Assembly: GCA_900320905.1 (NCBI GenBank)
Contig: ONTZ01000005.1
Span: 17,590 to 81,589 of the forward strand
DNA length: 64,000 bases
Source of the DNA: an uncultured Prevotella sp.
GTDB lineage: Bacteria > Bacteroidota > Bacteroidia > Bacteroidales > Bacteroidaceae
Direction of reading: 5' to 3'
Of the stretch, positions 8,452-17,425 are shown piece by piece. The position numbers and the translations under genes were made by a program. The notes beneath the pieces are model-generated. The model was not told the DNA's origin. It worked only from the letters and a program-made list of their open reading frames with translations, and did no database searches. How positions within the stretch are numbered: position 1 is the first letter of the stretch; every line of letters begins with the position of its first letter.

Positions 8452-9054
8452 TTAATCGAGTCCGAAAAGAATCTTCAGGCCGCCGTCGACACCCGAGAAA
8501 CCCATGAAGGCCAGACTCAGCAGTCCGGCGGAGAGCATCACGATGGCCATACCCTGCATACCCTTGGGAATCTTCACCAGTTCCAGTTGCTCACGCATGC
8601 CGGCAAACACCGTCAGCGCCACACCGAAGCCAATGGCCGTGGAGAAGGCATAGACCACACTCTGCAACAGATTATAGTCTTTCTGAATACAGAGGATGGC
8701 CACACCGAGCACGGCGCAGTTGGTCGTAATCAGCGGCAGGAAGATACCTAATGCCTGATAGAGTGCCGGCGACACCTTCTTCAAGACAATCTCCACCATC
8801 TGCACCAGCGACGCGATGACGAGGATGAAGGCGATGGTCTGCAGATATTGCAGGCCGAAGGCATCGAGCACATACTTTTGCAAAAGCCAGGTAACGATGG
8901 TGGCCAGCGTCAGCACGAAGGCGACGGCTGCTGACATACCTAATGAGGTGTCTATTTTCTTCGATACGCCCAAAAACGGACAGATGCCCAGGAACTGTGA
9001 CAACACGATGTTGTTCACGAAGATAGCGCTAATGAAAATCAGTATATATTCCAT
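8452..9054 (-). CDS. rnfA: Ion-translocating oxidoreductase subunit RnfA (RsxA)
   Basis: Six-helix membrane subunit of the Rnf complex, which couples ferredoxin:NAD oxidoreduction to Na+ or H+ transport. The N-terminus (YILIFISAIFVNNIVLSQ, then GICPFLGVSKK) is the family signature, and LPLITTNCAVLGVAIL carries the conserved Cys of the inner half. At 200 residues it is full length. It is the last rnf gene; the gap to rnfE is filled with 10-bp CCTAGG repeats. Confidence 0.95.
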   Translation of the reverse strand: MEYILIFISAIFVNNIVLSQFLGICPFLGVSKKIDTSLGMSAAVAFVLTLATIVTWLLQKYVLDAFGLQYLQTIAFILVIASLVQMVEIVLKKVSPALYQALGIFLPLITTNCAVLGVAILCIQKDYNLLQSVVYAFSTAIGFGVALTVFAGMREQLELVKIPKGMQGMAIVMLSAGLLSLAFMGFSGVDGGLKILFGLD

Positions 9055-9088
9055 AATCTTTGCTTTTATTCAATATTCTCCTATGACT

Positions 9089-9138
9089 GCCTAGGATTGC
9101 CTAGAATTGCCTAGAATTGCCTAGGATTGCCTAATACT
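9089..9138. repeat. 10-bp CCTAGG tandem repeat, five units, at rnfE stop / rnfE-rnfA gap
   Basis: Five units of GCCTAGGATT or GCCTAGAATT (the last degenerate) with exact 10-base spacing. The repeat encodes the last residues of RnfE and supplies its TAG stop codon (9121-9123). Related tracts lie between ilvD-ilvB and vorB-beta. Confidence 0.85.
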
Positions 9139-9705
9139 ATTCACTATCGCGATGAGGAAGCCGAGGGTGATAAATGCCCCCGGAGGCAGCACGAAGAGCA
9201 GGATATTATAGGTCTCTGGCAGCAGTGTAAAACCGAAGACACTGCCATTACCCAACAACTCACGGCAGATGCCGAGCAGAGTCAGCCCCAGCGTAAAGCC
9301 CAGGCCGATACCGATGCCGTCGAAGAGTGAGGCCACGGGCGAGTTCTTGGCTGCGAAAGCCTCAGCCCGTCCGAGGATGATACAATTAACCACAATCAGC
9401 GGGATGAAGAGTCCCAGCGCAGCATCGATGTCAGGCAGATAAGCCTTGATGACCATCTGCAGGATGGTGACAAAGGCCGCAATCACGACGATAAACACGG
9501 GGATGCGCACCTTGTCGGGGGTGATTGACTTCAGACAGGATATCACCACATTGGTACAGATGAGTACCGCCATCGTGGCGAGACCCATCGACATACCATT
9601 CAGGGCGGAGGTGGTGGTAGCCAACGTGGGACACATACCCAGCATCAGGACGAACGTGGGGTTCTCCTTGACGATGCCATTCTTGATAATCTGTATTGCA
9701 TTCAT
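9121..9705 (-). CDS. rnfE: Ion-translocating oxidoreductase subunit RnfE (RsxE)
   Basis: Integral membrane subunit, paralogous to RnfA, that builds the membrane core of Rnf. MLGMCPTLATTTSALNG and LFIPLIVVNCIILGRAEAFA are family motifs with the conserved Cys residues that may bind the membrane FeS cluster. The 194-residue product is of normal length. Its last residues (RQS) and its stop TAG lie inside the CCTAGG repeat, so the C-terminus has been shaped by the repeat. The start follows an AGAAGTGA repeat that separates it from rnfG. Confidence 0.95.
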   Translation of the reverse strand: MNAIQIIKNGIVKENPTFVLMLGMCPTLATTTSALNGMSMGLATMAVLICTNVVISCLKSITPDKVRIPVFIVVIAAFVTILQMVIKAYLPDIDAALGLFIPLIVVNCIILGRAEAFAAKNSPVASLFDGIGIGLGFTLGLTLLGICRELLGNGSVFGFTLLPETYNILLFVLPPGAFITLGFLIAIVNSIRQS

Positions 9706-9707
9706 AA

Positions 9708-9756
9708 ACTTTTCACTTCTTCACTTTTCACTTCTCACTTCTCACTTCTCCACTTC
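9708..9756. repeat. AGAAGTGA tandem repeat filling the rnfG-rnfE gap
   Basis: On the minus strand GAAGTGA units begin in the last codons of rnfG (GTG GAG AAG TGA), provide its stop and continue to within a few bases of the rnfE ATG. Confidence 0.8.
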
Positions 9757-10365
9757 TTTTGTGGCACTCGTCTGAGCATCAACAGGCGTTACCTTGTAAG
9801 CGTTATAAGCATTGTTCACAGCCAACAGGAAAGCACGACTGGTGATGGTAGAGGCCGTGATGGCATCCACCTGACCACCGTCCTTCGAGACGGTCAACGG
9901 CTCTTTCGGGTCCTTGCCGATGATGTCGCCCTTCTCGCCCTTCTGGAACCACTTGTCGGCTTTGGCTCCAAGACCAGGAGTCTCGGCGTGCTCCAACAGC
10001 GTGTATCCTAAAATCTTACCATCGATATCAAAGCCGACCAGCACCTTCAGGTTGCCGCCGAAGCCACCGGTAGTACTCTCGACGGCAGCACCGAGATCCT
10101 GATGCTGGGCATCCTGTATCTGATAGATGATATAGGTCTGTTCCTTACCCTTGGCATCGTTCCGACGGACGGTATCGGTCTTACTGACCACCAAGTCGTC
10201 GCACACCATCACCGTCTTGATACCATCAGCGAGGGCTTTTTCCTTCTGCTGGGCAATAGGACCTTCGGTGAGATGGTTCACGTAGGCGAGGATGCCACCC
10301 ATGATGACTGCCACTCCTGTGAGTACCAGCACCATATTCGTCAATGATGATTCCAGTTTCTTCAT
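9742..10365 (-). CDS. rnfG: Ion-translocating oxidoreductase subunit RnfG (RsxG), covalent FMN carrier
   Basis: Single-pass periplasmic subunit that carries covalently bound FMN. The N-terminal TM (about 9-29: NMVLVLTGVAVIMGGILAY) is followed by the FMN-binding domain. The attachment region reads DAITASTITSRAF, where the family has DxxSGATxTS, so the modified Thr is the last of TAST. LEHAETPGLGAKAD is a second conserved segment. Length 207. It overlaps rnfD by four bases, indicating coupling. Confidence 0.94.
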   Translation of the reverse strand: MKKLESSLTNMVLVLTGVAVIMGGILAYVNHLTEGPIAQQKEKALADGIKTVMVCDDLVVSKTDTVRRNDAKGKEQTYIIYQIQDAQHQDLGAAVESTTGGFGGNLKVLVGFDIDGKILGYTLLEHAETPGLGAKADKWFQKGEKGDIIGKDPKEPLTVSKDGGQVDAITASTITSRAFLLAVNNAYNAYKVTPVDAQTSATKEVEK

Positions 10366-11354
10366 GCCTGTACCTCCCCGAATCGTTTTGGTTTCACATA
10401 ATTATTAATCAGCGGCGTAAACGCATTCATGATAAGGATGGCAAACGACATACCCTCAGGATAGGCTCCCCAGTTGCGGATGACAATCGTGAGGAAGCCG
10501 ATGGCCACGCCATAGATAATCTGACCTTTCGGTATCATCGGCGAAGTCACATAGTCCGTCGCCATAAAGATAGCACCCAGCATCAGACCTCCCGAGAGAA
10601 TCACCGAGAGGGGATCAGCGTAGGCGGGATTAGCCATGTGGAGCAGTCCCGCAAAGACAAACACCGTAGCAATAATGCTGACAGGGATGTGCCAGGTGAT
10701 AATCTTCTTCCACAACATATAAGCCAGACCAACGAGCAATGCCAGTGCACAAATCTCACCCATAGCCCCAGCACCGTCAGGATGACTGCCAAGGAAAAGA
10801 CTCAGCGAGTCAGGCAATTGATTCAACACCGACGCATCACCGTTCTTCACGGCCTCCTTCATAATGGACAGCGGTGTGGCTCCCGTCTCTGCATCAAGAT
10901 AGCGGTCCCACTGCCCCACCTTCGGCCATGTCGTCATCTGGGCGGGGAAGGCCACAAGTAAGGCACAACGGCCTACCAAGGCGGGATTGAAGAGATTATT
11001 GCCGAGACCACCAAACGTCATCTTGGCCACACCGATAGCGAAGAGCGCACCGATGAGGATGATCCAGACGGGGAGGTTCGACGGCAGGTTGAGGGCAAGG
11101 AGCAGACCCGTCAGGGCTGCCGATCCGTCGAGGATGGTCAGGCGCTCCCGTTTCAGGATATATTTGCTGATGGCCCACTCGAAGAAGACGCAGGCTACCA
11201 CACTCGTAACCGTCACGATGACGGAGCCCAGTCCGAAGAAATAGAACGACACGAGCAGGGCGGGCAGCAGGGCGATGATGACACCATACATATTACGCTC
11301 TACCGTATCGGTGCCGTGGGCGTGTGGCGAAAGTGATACAATTAGTTTTCCCAT
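10362..11354 (-). CDS. rnfD: Ion-translocating oxidoreductase subunit RnfD (RsxD)
   Basis: Polytopic membrane subunit with covalent FMN. The flavinylation motif is ETGATPLSIM near residue 160-170, matching SGATPL of characterised RnfD proteins. FGGLGNNLFNPALVGRC and ATDYVTSPM are conserved family stretches. The 330-residue length and the many hydrophobic helices agree. It lies six bases after rnfC and overlaps rnfG, in the usual B-C-D-G-E-A gene order. Confidence 0.95.
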   Translation of the reverse strand: MGKLIVSLSPHAHGTDTVERNMYGVIIALLPALLVSFYFFGLGSVIVTVTSVVACVFFEWAISKYILKRERLTILDGSAALTGLLLALNLPSNLPVWIILIGALFAIGVAKMTFGGLGNNLFNPALVGRCALLVAFPAQMTTWPKVGQWDRYLDAETGATPLSIMKEAVKNGDASVLNQLPDSLSLFLGSHPDGAGAMGEICALALLVGLAYMLWKKIITWHIPVSIIATVFVFAGLLHMANPAYADPLSVILSGGLMLGAIFMATDYVTSPMIPKGQIIYGVAIGFLTIVIRNWGAYPEGMSFAILIMNAFTPLINNYVKPKRFGEVQA

Positions 11355-11360
11355 ATTTCG

Positions 11361-12725
11361 TTACTTTGCATTTCTGGTTCGGATGATGCCCATGACGGTA
11401 CTCTTGCCAAGACGGATATTATCGAGCAACGGACGATGGGCAGGACAGGTGAACTGACACGAGCCGCACTCAATACAACTGACAATCGCCTCCTGTTCTG
11501 CACGCTCCCAGTTGTGTACCTCAGAGAGTTTGGCAAGCAGATAGGGTTCCAGTCCCATCGGACAGACACCCACACATTTGGCACAGCGGATACAGGGTTG
11601 GGGCTCTTTGCGACGGGCCTCCTCGTCAGAGAGAATCGTCACGGAGTTGGTCCCCTTGCAGATAGGCACCTCAGTAGATGTCAGTGCCTTACCCATCATC
11701 GGACCACCAGCCAACAGTTTGTTATCACCCTCTGGCATCCCGCCACAGACATCGATGAGATCCTGCATCGGCGTCCCCATACGGACAAGGAAGTTGCCTG
11801 GGTTCGCCAGATGCTTTCCCGTCACCGTCGTATATCGCTCAAAGAGAGGCTTGTGCTTCATCACTGCCTCATAGACGGCGAAGGCAGTTCCTACGTTCTG
11901 AACGATGGCACCCACATTCACCGGGATAGCAGGAGGCGCAGGCACCTGACGCTGGATGACAGCATCGACGAGTTGTTTCTCGCCGCCCTGCGGATAACGC
12001 TGTTTGAGAGGAACAACCTCTACCTGATAGCCAGAGCCGTCGAACTTCTCGGCGCACTTCTTTGTCAACAGTTCGATGGCAGCAGGCTTGTTGGTCTCTA
12101 TACCAATATAGCCTTTGCTCACCTTTGCAGCCTTCATCAACAGTTCTACACCCACAAGGATCTCGTCAGCATGTTCCATCATCAGGCGATAGTCGGCTGT
12201 GATATAGGGTTCACACTCAACGGCATTGATAATCACGCACTCGGCCTTGGCCGTAGGTGGTGGGGTCAGTTTGATGAAGGTAGGGAAACAGGCGCCGCCC
12301 ATACCCACGACGCCAGCCTCTTTTACACGCGAGACAATCTCCTCGGGTGTCAACTCAGGATGCGCCTCGACAGTTTCCAACTTATCGGAACGGTCGATGG
12401 ACTCTTCCCACTCATCGCCTTCCACATTGATAATAATCACGGGCTTACGGTAGCCGGTTGCATCAATGGCGGTATCGATCTTAAAGACCGTGCCACTCAC
12501 CGACGAATAAATCGGGGCAGACACGAAGCCACTGGCCTCGGCAATCAGCGTACCAACCTTCACCTTGTCGCCTTTCTGGACAACGGGCTTGGCAGGCTTA
12601 CCGATATGCTGACTCAGTGGGAAGATGGCCTGCTTGGGCAGGGGAGCCACCTTTGTGGCAACTTCGTGGGTCAATTTGTTTTCCTCCGGGTGGATACCAC
12701 CTATTCTGAAAGTTCTGGCGTTCAT
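11361..12725 (-). CDS. rnfC: Ion-translocating oxidoreductase subunit RnfC (RsxC)
   Basis: Peripheral NADH-binding subunit. The N-terminal part is barrel-sandwich/biotinyl-like (KVGTLIAEASGFVSAPIYSS). The middle is homologous to the NuoF FMN/NADH domain (GVVGMGGACFPTFIKL, EPYITADYRLMMEH). Two [4Fe-4S] motifs close the protein: CIRCAKCVGVCPMG and CIECGSCQFTCPAH. At 454 residues it is of the compact type without the long Ala-rich tail of enterobacterial RsxC. Its ATG overlaps the rnfB stop by four bases. Confidence 0.95.
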   Translation of the reverse strand: MNARTFRIGGIHPEENKLTHEVATKVAPLPKQAIFPLSQHIGKPAKPVVQKGDKVKVGTLIAEASGFVSAPIYSSVSGTVFKIDTAIDATGYRKPVIIINVEGDEWEESIDRSDKLETVEAHPELTPEEIVSRVKEAGVVGMGGACFPTFIKLTPPPTAKAECVIINAVECEPYITADYRLMMEHADEILVGVELLMKAAKVSKGYIGIETNKPAAIELLTKKCAEKFDGSGYQVEVVPLKQRYPQGGEKQLVDAVIQRQVPAPPAIPVNVGAIVQNVGTAFAVYEAVMKHKPLFERYTTVTGKHLANPGNFLVRMGTPMQDLIDVCGGMPEGDNKLLAGGPMMGKALTSTEVPICKGTNSVTILSDEEARRKEPQPCIRCAKCVGVCPMGLEPYLLAKLSEVHNWERAEQEAIVSCIECGSCQFTCPAHRPLLDNIRLGKSTVMGIIRTRNAK

Positions 12726-13630
12726 ACGGTTTCCTCCTTTCTGTTAGATTGAGCCTGAGATTCCGGGATTCCCGGGGTTTCCGAAAGTTCCGATTTCGGT
12801 TTGGGAGCCGGGAAATTCACGGCGATGATAGCATGGGTGGGACAAGCCTTCTCGCACTTGCGACACAGACGACATTTGTCTGGATCGATATACGAGAGGT
12901 TGTTCTCAACGGTGATGGCTCCGAAGGGGCACTCCTTCTCGCACTTGCCACAGCCGATACAACTCACCTTACATGCCTTCATCGATACGGCACCCTTGTC
13001 TTTATTGACGCAGGACACAAAGACTCTCCTACCCTTCGGTCCCTTTTTACGGAGTTCGATGATGCCTCGCGGACATGCATTTACACAGGCTCCACAGGAT
13101 GTACATTTCTCCTCGTCGACCTCAGCAATGCCCGTCTCCGGATTAACATGAATGGCGTCAAACTTACAGACCTCCACACAGTCGCCACAACCCAAACAGC
13201 CATAGCCACAAGCCGTCTCTCCTGCACCACAGGCATGCATCGCCGCACAGTTACGAAGACCTACATACTCTGCAATCTTCGGACGATACTCACATGTGCC
13301 GTTACACCTGACGACGGCTACCTTCGGTTCGCCATGGGCAATGGCCATACCCAACAAATCGGCCACCTTTCCCATCACCTCTGGACCGCCAACGGGACAG
13401 TTCAAGCCCTCAATAGAACCGGCATCAACACCTTTCACAAGTGCATCTGCCATACCACCACATCCTGCAAATCCGCAACCGCCGCAGTTAGCGCCAGGCA
13501 ACAAGGCCGTCACCTGTGCGGTACGGGGATCCTCATAAACCCAAAATTTCTTGGAAGCGACAAACAGCACAATGGCGGCTATCAGACCAATGGCACCAAG
13601 TGCTATGACTGCAATCAAGATGAAATTCAT
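12722..13630 (-). CDS. rnfB: Ion-translocating oxidoreductase subunit RnfB (RsxB), multi-FeS
   Basis: Ferredoxin-oxidising subunit. An N-terminal TM (about 4-26) is followed by the Cys cluster CGGCGFAGCGGMAD that holds a [4Fe-4S] centre. Further Cys sets are CGYGCLGCGDCVEVCKF, CTSCGACVNACPRG, CIGCGKCEKECPFG and CRLCRKCEKACPTH. At 302 residues it is longer than the E. coli protein (192) and has the extra ferredoxin domains usual in anaerobes. The C-terminal tail is short and Pro/Ser rich. It is the first structural rnf gene after rseC. Confidence 0.95.
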   Translation of the reverse strand: MNFILIAVIALGAIGLIAAIVLFVASKKFWVYEDPRTAQVTALLPGANCGGCGFAGCGGMADALVKGVDAGSIEGLNCPVGGPEVMGKVADLLGMAIAHGEPKVAVVRCNGTCEYRPKIAEYVGLRNCAAMHACGAGETACGYGCLGCGDCVEVCKFDAIHVNPETGIAEVDEEKCTSCGACVNACPRGIIELRKKGPKGRRVFVSCVNKDKGAVSMKACKVSCIGCGKCEKECPFGAITVENNLSYIDPDKCRLCRKCEKACPTHAIIAVNFPAPKPKSELSETPGIPESQAQSNRKEETV

Positions 13631-13648
13631 AAACCTATTCTATTTTTA

Positions 13649-14062
13649 TTATTTATCTATCTGAAAGGACACCCGCTGACCGATGCTGTCGCGCAACAGC
13701 CAGAGGACGATATAATAAGGAAGAAGCGCAGCCAATGATGCCAGCGCTGCCATCCCTTCATCACCAGTCCAGCGCAAGACCATCAGCAATACTCCTATCA
13801 ACAGCAGGAGCGGAAGACCAAAGCCCAGCAATATGGCCCGGTTTGCCACCTCCCGAGAGGCAGAGACCACCACCTCCTGCCCCGCCTTGTATTTTGCTGT
13901 GTCACAGCCGAACACATCCACCATCTTCACCTTCGACGCTGAGGCGGTGCAATGTGTAGCCACCTTACAGGCTGCACAGGCAGACGTCTGGATGATACGC
14001 ACCTTGACGCAATTTCCCTCAATACTGTCAACAACACCAAGATGTGATATCTTATTGCTCAT
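13649..14062 (-). CDS. rseC: RseC/RsxC-associated membrane protein (SoxR-reducing system)
   Basis: Small membrane protein of the RseC family, often the first gene of rnf operons in Bacteroidota. The N-terminal domain has SIEGNCVKVRI and four Cys (TSACAACKVATHC) that could hold a metal or FeS centre; two TM helices follow (about 75-92 and 98-118). I chose ATG 14062 (MSNKISHLGVVDS) over the frame open from 14092, because the Bacteroidota promoter element sits at 14090-14097. The gap to rnfB is 18 bases. Confidence 0.85.
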   Translation of the reverse strand: MSNKISHLGVVDSIEGNCVKVRIIQTSACAACKVATHCTASASKVKMVDVFGCDTAKYKAGQEVVVSASREVANRAILLGFGLPLLLLIGVLLMVLRWTGDEGMAALASLAALLPYYIVLWLLRDSIGQRVSFQIDK

Positions 14063-14089
14063 AAAATAATCTGTGGACTTAATGACGTG

Positions 14090-14097
14090 CAAAGGTA
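14090..14097 (-). promoter_or_regulatory. Promoter -7 element for the rseC-rnf operon (TACCTTTG)
   Basis: Minus-strand TACCTTTG lies about 28 bases before the rseC ATG. I see no good TTTG at the expected -33 distance, so the call rests on the -7 element alone. Confidence 0.6.
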
Positions 14098-14158
14098 CGA
14101 ATAAAATGAGAAATAGAGATTAAGTATTAAGAATATTTTCAAAAAAAAGTAGTAATCG

Positions 14159-14189
14159 TTTGCAGTTTCGGAGTTTTTTTATACTTTTG
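14159..14189 (+). promoter_or_regulatory. Consensus Bacteroidota promoter (TTTG-N19-TACTTTTG)
   Basis: TTTG at 14159-14162 and TACTTTTG at 14182-14189 are separated by 19 bases, matching the Bacteroidota -33/-7 consensus in full. The ATG of the downstream gene follows 25 bases after the -7 element. Confidence 0.8.
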
Positions 14190-14213
14190 TGCCGTAATAG
14201 ACACAAAAGACAG

Positions 14214-14654
14214 ATGAAAGCGACAGAACAGACACTCCAACAGATTGAACGCGCTATCCGCAAGATTAGCGAGAAGTTCCCCGTAACTGACGAAGCAACG
14301 CAGATGACAGACATTCATCTCCGCGTTACGCAGGAGTCAGGCGAACTGATGGCCTTCGACGATGATGACAACGAACTCAACAGATGCATCGTTGAACAGT
14401 GGATAGACAATAAGGATGATGATTTCTATGAGCAGATTACCCCTGTGCTGCGCAAATGTCTCGACAAGCAGAAAAAGATTATCGAGAATATGTCGATTCT
14501 CAAGCCCTACTCTTTTGTTCTTGAAGACGACGACAAGGAATCCATCGCAGAACTGTTTGTCGTGGACGATGATGTCGTGATTATCGATCCCGACCTGATG
14601 GAAGGGCTCGATAAAGACCTTGACGATTTCCTCGACAAACTGCTGGCCGACTAA
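14214..14654 (+). CDS. Conserved acidic protein of unknown function
   Basis: A 146-residue soluble protein with a mixed-charge N-terminal helix (QTLQQIERAIRKISEKF) and an Asp-rich body (AFDDDDNELN, VVDDDVVIIDPDLMEG, DKDLDDFLDKLLAD). I see no catalytic motif, signal peptide or membrane segment. ATG 14214 is preferred to the open frame beginning at 14160 because the consensus promoter lies at 14159-14189. It has its own promoter and ends four bases into the convergent lipoprotein gene. I do not recognise the family. Confidence 0.75.
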   Translation: MKATEQTLQQIERAIRKISEKFPVTDEATQMTDIHLRVTQESGELMAFDDDDNELNRCIVEQWIDNKDDDFYEQITPVLRKCLDKQKKIIENMSILKPYSFVLEDDDKESIAELFVVDDDVVIIDPDLMEGLDKDLDDFLDKLLAD

Positions 14655-15313
14655 AACGCAGGCTTGTCCTCATAGTCTATCTCATTGGCTTCCTCGAAAT
14701 GACGGGAAGGATCGATATGATAGACACGTTGTACCTCAGCCTTGAACTTACCCGAATAATCCGTCAGACGAATCTCGTAATCACTGGTGATGACAAAGTC
14801 CTGAATCAACTGGTCCTCAGGATCAGCAATCTCATTATCCTTGGCATCCTCCTTGCTGGTGGCATAGAGAGAAAGTTTGTCAACGGGCATATACTCATCG
14901 TCGAGCGAATAGAGCCAGAGTGAATAGAGTCCGTCACCCTCGTCAGCAGCCAGAATCATCAGTCTTGCACCTGCCGTCTCGGGCAGCGAGATGGCCTTAG
15001 GCTCTATACGACCTTCCAATCCCATAAACGAGGCCATTTCCGCAGGAACCACCTTATAGCCTGGCAGGAACCTTACGTAATCCTCTGAATAGCGAATGGG
15101 CAATGTCTGGATACCCAGACTGTCGTAGAACAACTGCACAGGACTGACATCGCGATCCAGATGGATTCCCTGAGCCTCCAATTTCTCCTTGGCTTCCAAC
15201 TTGGCAATACTATCGAGTTTATGCTGCATCTGTTCTGGAGACAGACGGTTATTCCTGCATGCACCAAGTACTAGCACAACCAGTACCAGGACTCCCAAAG
15301 ACACCTTTCTCAT
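14651..15313 (-). CDS. Lipoprotein of unknown function
   Basis: The N-terminus MRKVSLGVLVLVVLVLGAC carries a lipobox (LGAC), so the protein is exported and lipidated. The next stretch is a Lys/Glu-rich helix (KLDSIAKLEAKEKLEAQG), then a globular domain with segments such as GDGLYSLWLYSLDDEYM and DYEIRLTDYSGKFKAEVQRVY. It resembles small Bacteroidales lipoproteins of the DUF4738 kind, but I am not certain. Its start overlaps the end of the GHL10 hydrolase gene by four bases, so the two are co-transcribed. Confidence 0.7.
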   Translation of the reverse strand: MRKVSLGVLVLVVLVLGACRNNRLSPEQMQHKLDSIAKLEAKEKLEAQGIHLDRDVSPVQLFYDSLGIQTLPIRYSEDYVRFLPGYKVVPAEMASFMGLEGRIEPKAISLPETAGARLMILAADEGDGLYSLWLYSLDDEYMPVDKLSLYATSKEDAKDNEIADPEDQLIQDFVITSDYEIRLTDYSGKFKAEVQRVYHIDPSRHFEEANEIDYEDKPAF

Positions 15314-16791
15314 AATTTGATCTTCTTTTTGACAACCTTACTTTCGTTCTGCAAACGGTTGAGCGCACTCACCACATACGTATATTTCTGTTTGCCGTCA
15401 TTATATGGCAACTTACAGTAGGTCGCAGCAGTAACGGCAACAATCTTCGATGGGTCATTGATATCGACTTTCTCATTGGCGGCAAAGCGATAGACGACAT
15501 ACTTCACGGCCTCATCCTGCCAGTTCTTTCCCTTTGGAGCCGTCCAAAACAGCACATAGCCATCACTTGTCCAGATAGGCTTTACTTTGCTCACCTTCTT
15601 CGGGGCCTTGTCGCTGATAAACGGCATCGAAGGCTGCAAGGCGGGATAGCGCCAGTAATTGTTCCTGAGGGCTGTGCCATAGTTACCGACATTATCAACG
15701 GCGGCCTTGGCATACCAAAGTACCGTACCTTTCACGGCAGGCAACTGACGATGCAGGCGCATCTTGGCTGGTAACTGATGACTGTTGGCATTCTGCGGAT
15801 CCGAATATTTCACGGTCCGCTCCACATCTTCGCCGATAATCAAAGGACGACCAGAAGCATGCTGACTCCACCATTTGATGAGTGTCTCATAATCGGCGGC
15901 TTTATTACCAATCTCCCAGTAAATCTGTGGCACGTTATAGTCGAGCCAGCCATTGTTCACCCACAAAAGGATGTCGGCATAGAGGTCGTCATAGTTCTGC
16001 GTACCGTTGGTCTCACTGCCTATCGGTGAACTCTTCTTATTACGATAGATGCCAAACGGCGAGATACCCACTTTCACCCAGGGCTTGGTCTCATGGACAG
16101 TCTTATAAAACTGCTCGATAAACAGGTTCACATTGTATCTGCGCCAATCGTTGATATCCTTGATACCATTGTTAAACTGCCGGAACTGTTCTTGGTCGGG
16201 TATCGTCTCGCCCTTCACGGGATAGGGATAGAAATAGTCATCCATGTGAATACCATCCACATCATAGCGACTGACAATATCCTTCGCCACCTCACAGATA
16301 AAATCACGGTTCTCGGCAATACCAGGATTGAGGATAAAGAGGTCGTCATACGAAAAGCAGTTCATGGGTTTACGCACAGCGATATGGTTCGATGCCAACT
16401 GTTTGGTTGTCTTCGTCTTAGCCCTATATGGATTAATCCATGCGTGAAGTTCCATACCACGTTTGTGACATTGTTCAATCATCCACTGCAAGGGATCCCA
16501 ATAGGGACTCGGAGCCTGCCCCTGTTTGCCAGTCAGAAAACGGCTCCAGGGTTCCAGTTTACTCTCATAGAGGGCATCACACTCTGGCCGCACCTGAAAG
16601 ATAATCGTATTCACGCCGTCCTTCTGCAACTCGTCGAGTTGATAGGTCAGTGTCTGTTGCATCTTCTCCTTCCCCATGCCCTGGAACTGTCCGTTCACGC
16701 ACTGGATCCACGCCCCGCGCATCTCTCGTTTCTGGGCTTCTGCCGCAACTGTCAGCAATAAGGCCAACAAAACCAATATGGTCTTTCTCAT
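15310..16791 (-). CDS. Secreted glycoside hydrolase-like protein, GHL10 family (DUF187)
   Basis: A signal peptide (MRKTILVLLALLLTVAAEA) precedes a TIM-barrel hydrolase of the GHL10 group: MRGAWIQCVNGQF, NTIIFQVRPECDALY, ELHAWINPYR and VDGIHMDDYFYPYP follow the family's barrel strands, with the Asp pair in HMDD at the likely active site. A fibronectin-III-like domain follows (about 400-490: YVLFWTAPKGKNW). Bacteroidota carry one or more copies; known or proposed substrates are cell-wall or host glycans. Length 493 is normal. It lies directly before the lipoprotein gene and two bases after the HAD gene. Confidence 0.88.
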   Translation of the reverse strand: MRKTILVLLALLLTVAAEAQKREMRGAWIQCVNGQFQGMGKEKMQQTLTYQLDELQKDGVNTIIFQVRPECDALYESKLEPWSRFLTGKQGQAPSPYWDPLQWMIEQCHKRGMELHAWINPYRAKTKTTKQLASNHIAVRKPMNCFSYDDLFILNPGIAENRDFICEVAKDIVSRYDVDGIHMDDYFYPYPVKGETIPDQEQFRQFNNGIKDINDWRRYNVNLFIEQFYKTVHETKPWVKVGISPFGIYRNKKSSPIGSETNGTQNYDDLYADILLWVNNGWLDYNVPQIYWEIGNKAADYETLIKWWSQHASGRPLIIGEDVERTVKYSDPQNANSHQLPAKMRLHRQLPAVKGTVLWYAKAAVDNVGNYGTALRNNYWRYPALQPSMPFISDKAPKKVSKVKPIWTSDGYVLFWTAPKGKNWQDEAVKYVVYRFAANEKVDINDPSKIVAVTAATYCKLPYNDGKQKYTYVVSALNRLQNESKVVKKKIKL

Positions 16792-16792
16792 C

Positions 16793-17425
16793 TTATTCTT
16801 TATTTAGATAATCGTAAATCTCTTTTGTCCAGTCCTCCCCGTTGATGGGCTGCATGGTATGGATACCCAGACTGGCAGCCGCTTCCACATTACGAGGTCC
16901 GTCGTCGAGGAAAAGGGTCTCATCAGGTGATATCTGCTCTGCCTCCAGCACTTTCCGGAAGAATGCCACATCGGGCTTCATCAGTTTCAGTTTGTAACTC
17001 AGATAACAGGCATCCATATAGTCCTCCACGGGATGTCCCTCCCCGTCAAAGTCAGGACTACTCACCCACTCCATCATATAGGGATTGGTGTTCGAGAGCA
17101 GGATGAGCCGATAGCCCTCGCTTCGCAATTTCCTTAGGATATGTTTGTTCCGCTCCGGCAGTTCAAGGGCGTAACCCTGCCATCCGTAGGCGCACTCCTC
17201 GTGGCTCACCTCGCGGCCTACCAGTTCTGAGAGACTCTTCCTGAACTCCTCCGCCGTAATCAGCCCGTGCTCCAAGTCACCGAAAAGACCGTGCTGTGTA
17301 TAACTGTCAAGTCGCTGGGCGGCATCCTTCACGCCTATTTCCTCAAAACGTCTGACAGCCTGATTGGGATCCAGAGTCAGGATGACACCACCCAGATCGA
17401 AAATAATATGATTTATTTTTCCCAT
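16793..17425 (-). CDS. HAD-superfamily phosphatase (subfamily IA)
   Basis: The nucleophile motif is FDLGGVILTLDP (Asp10), a form common in this HAD group where the second Asp of DxD is replaced by Gly. Motif II is ILLSNTNPYM, and motifs III/IV are KPDVAFFRK and TLFLDDGPRNVEAA. A helical cap of about 90 residues lies between motifs I and II. At 210 residues it is a typical sugar-phosphate or haloacid-like phosphatase; the substrate cannot be read from sequence. Its start lies inside the end of metH (13-base overlap), which points to a common transcript. Confidence 0.88.
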   Translation of the reverse strand: MGKINHIIFDLGGVILTLDPNQAVRRFEEIGVKDAAQRLDSYTQHGLFGDLEHGLITAEEFRKSLSELVGREVSHEECAYGWQGYALELPERNKHILRKLRSEGYRLILLSNTNPYMMEWVSSPDFDGEGHPVEDYMDACYLSYKLKLMKPDVAFFRKVLEAEQISPDETLFLDDGPRNVEAAASLGIHTMQPINGEDWTKEIYDYLNKE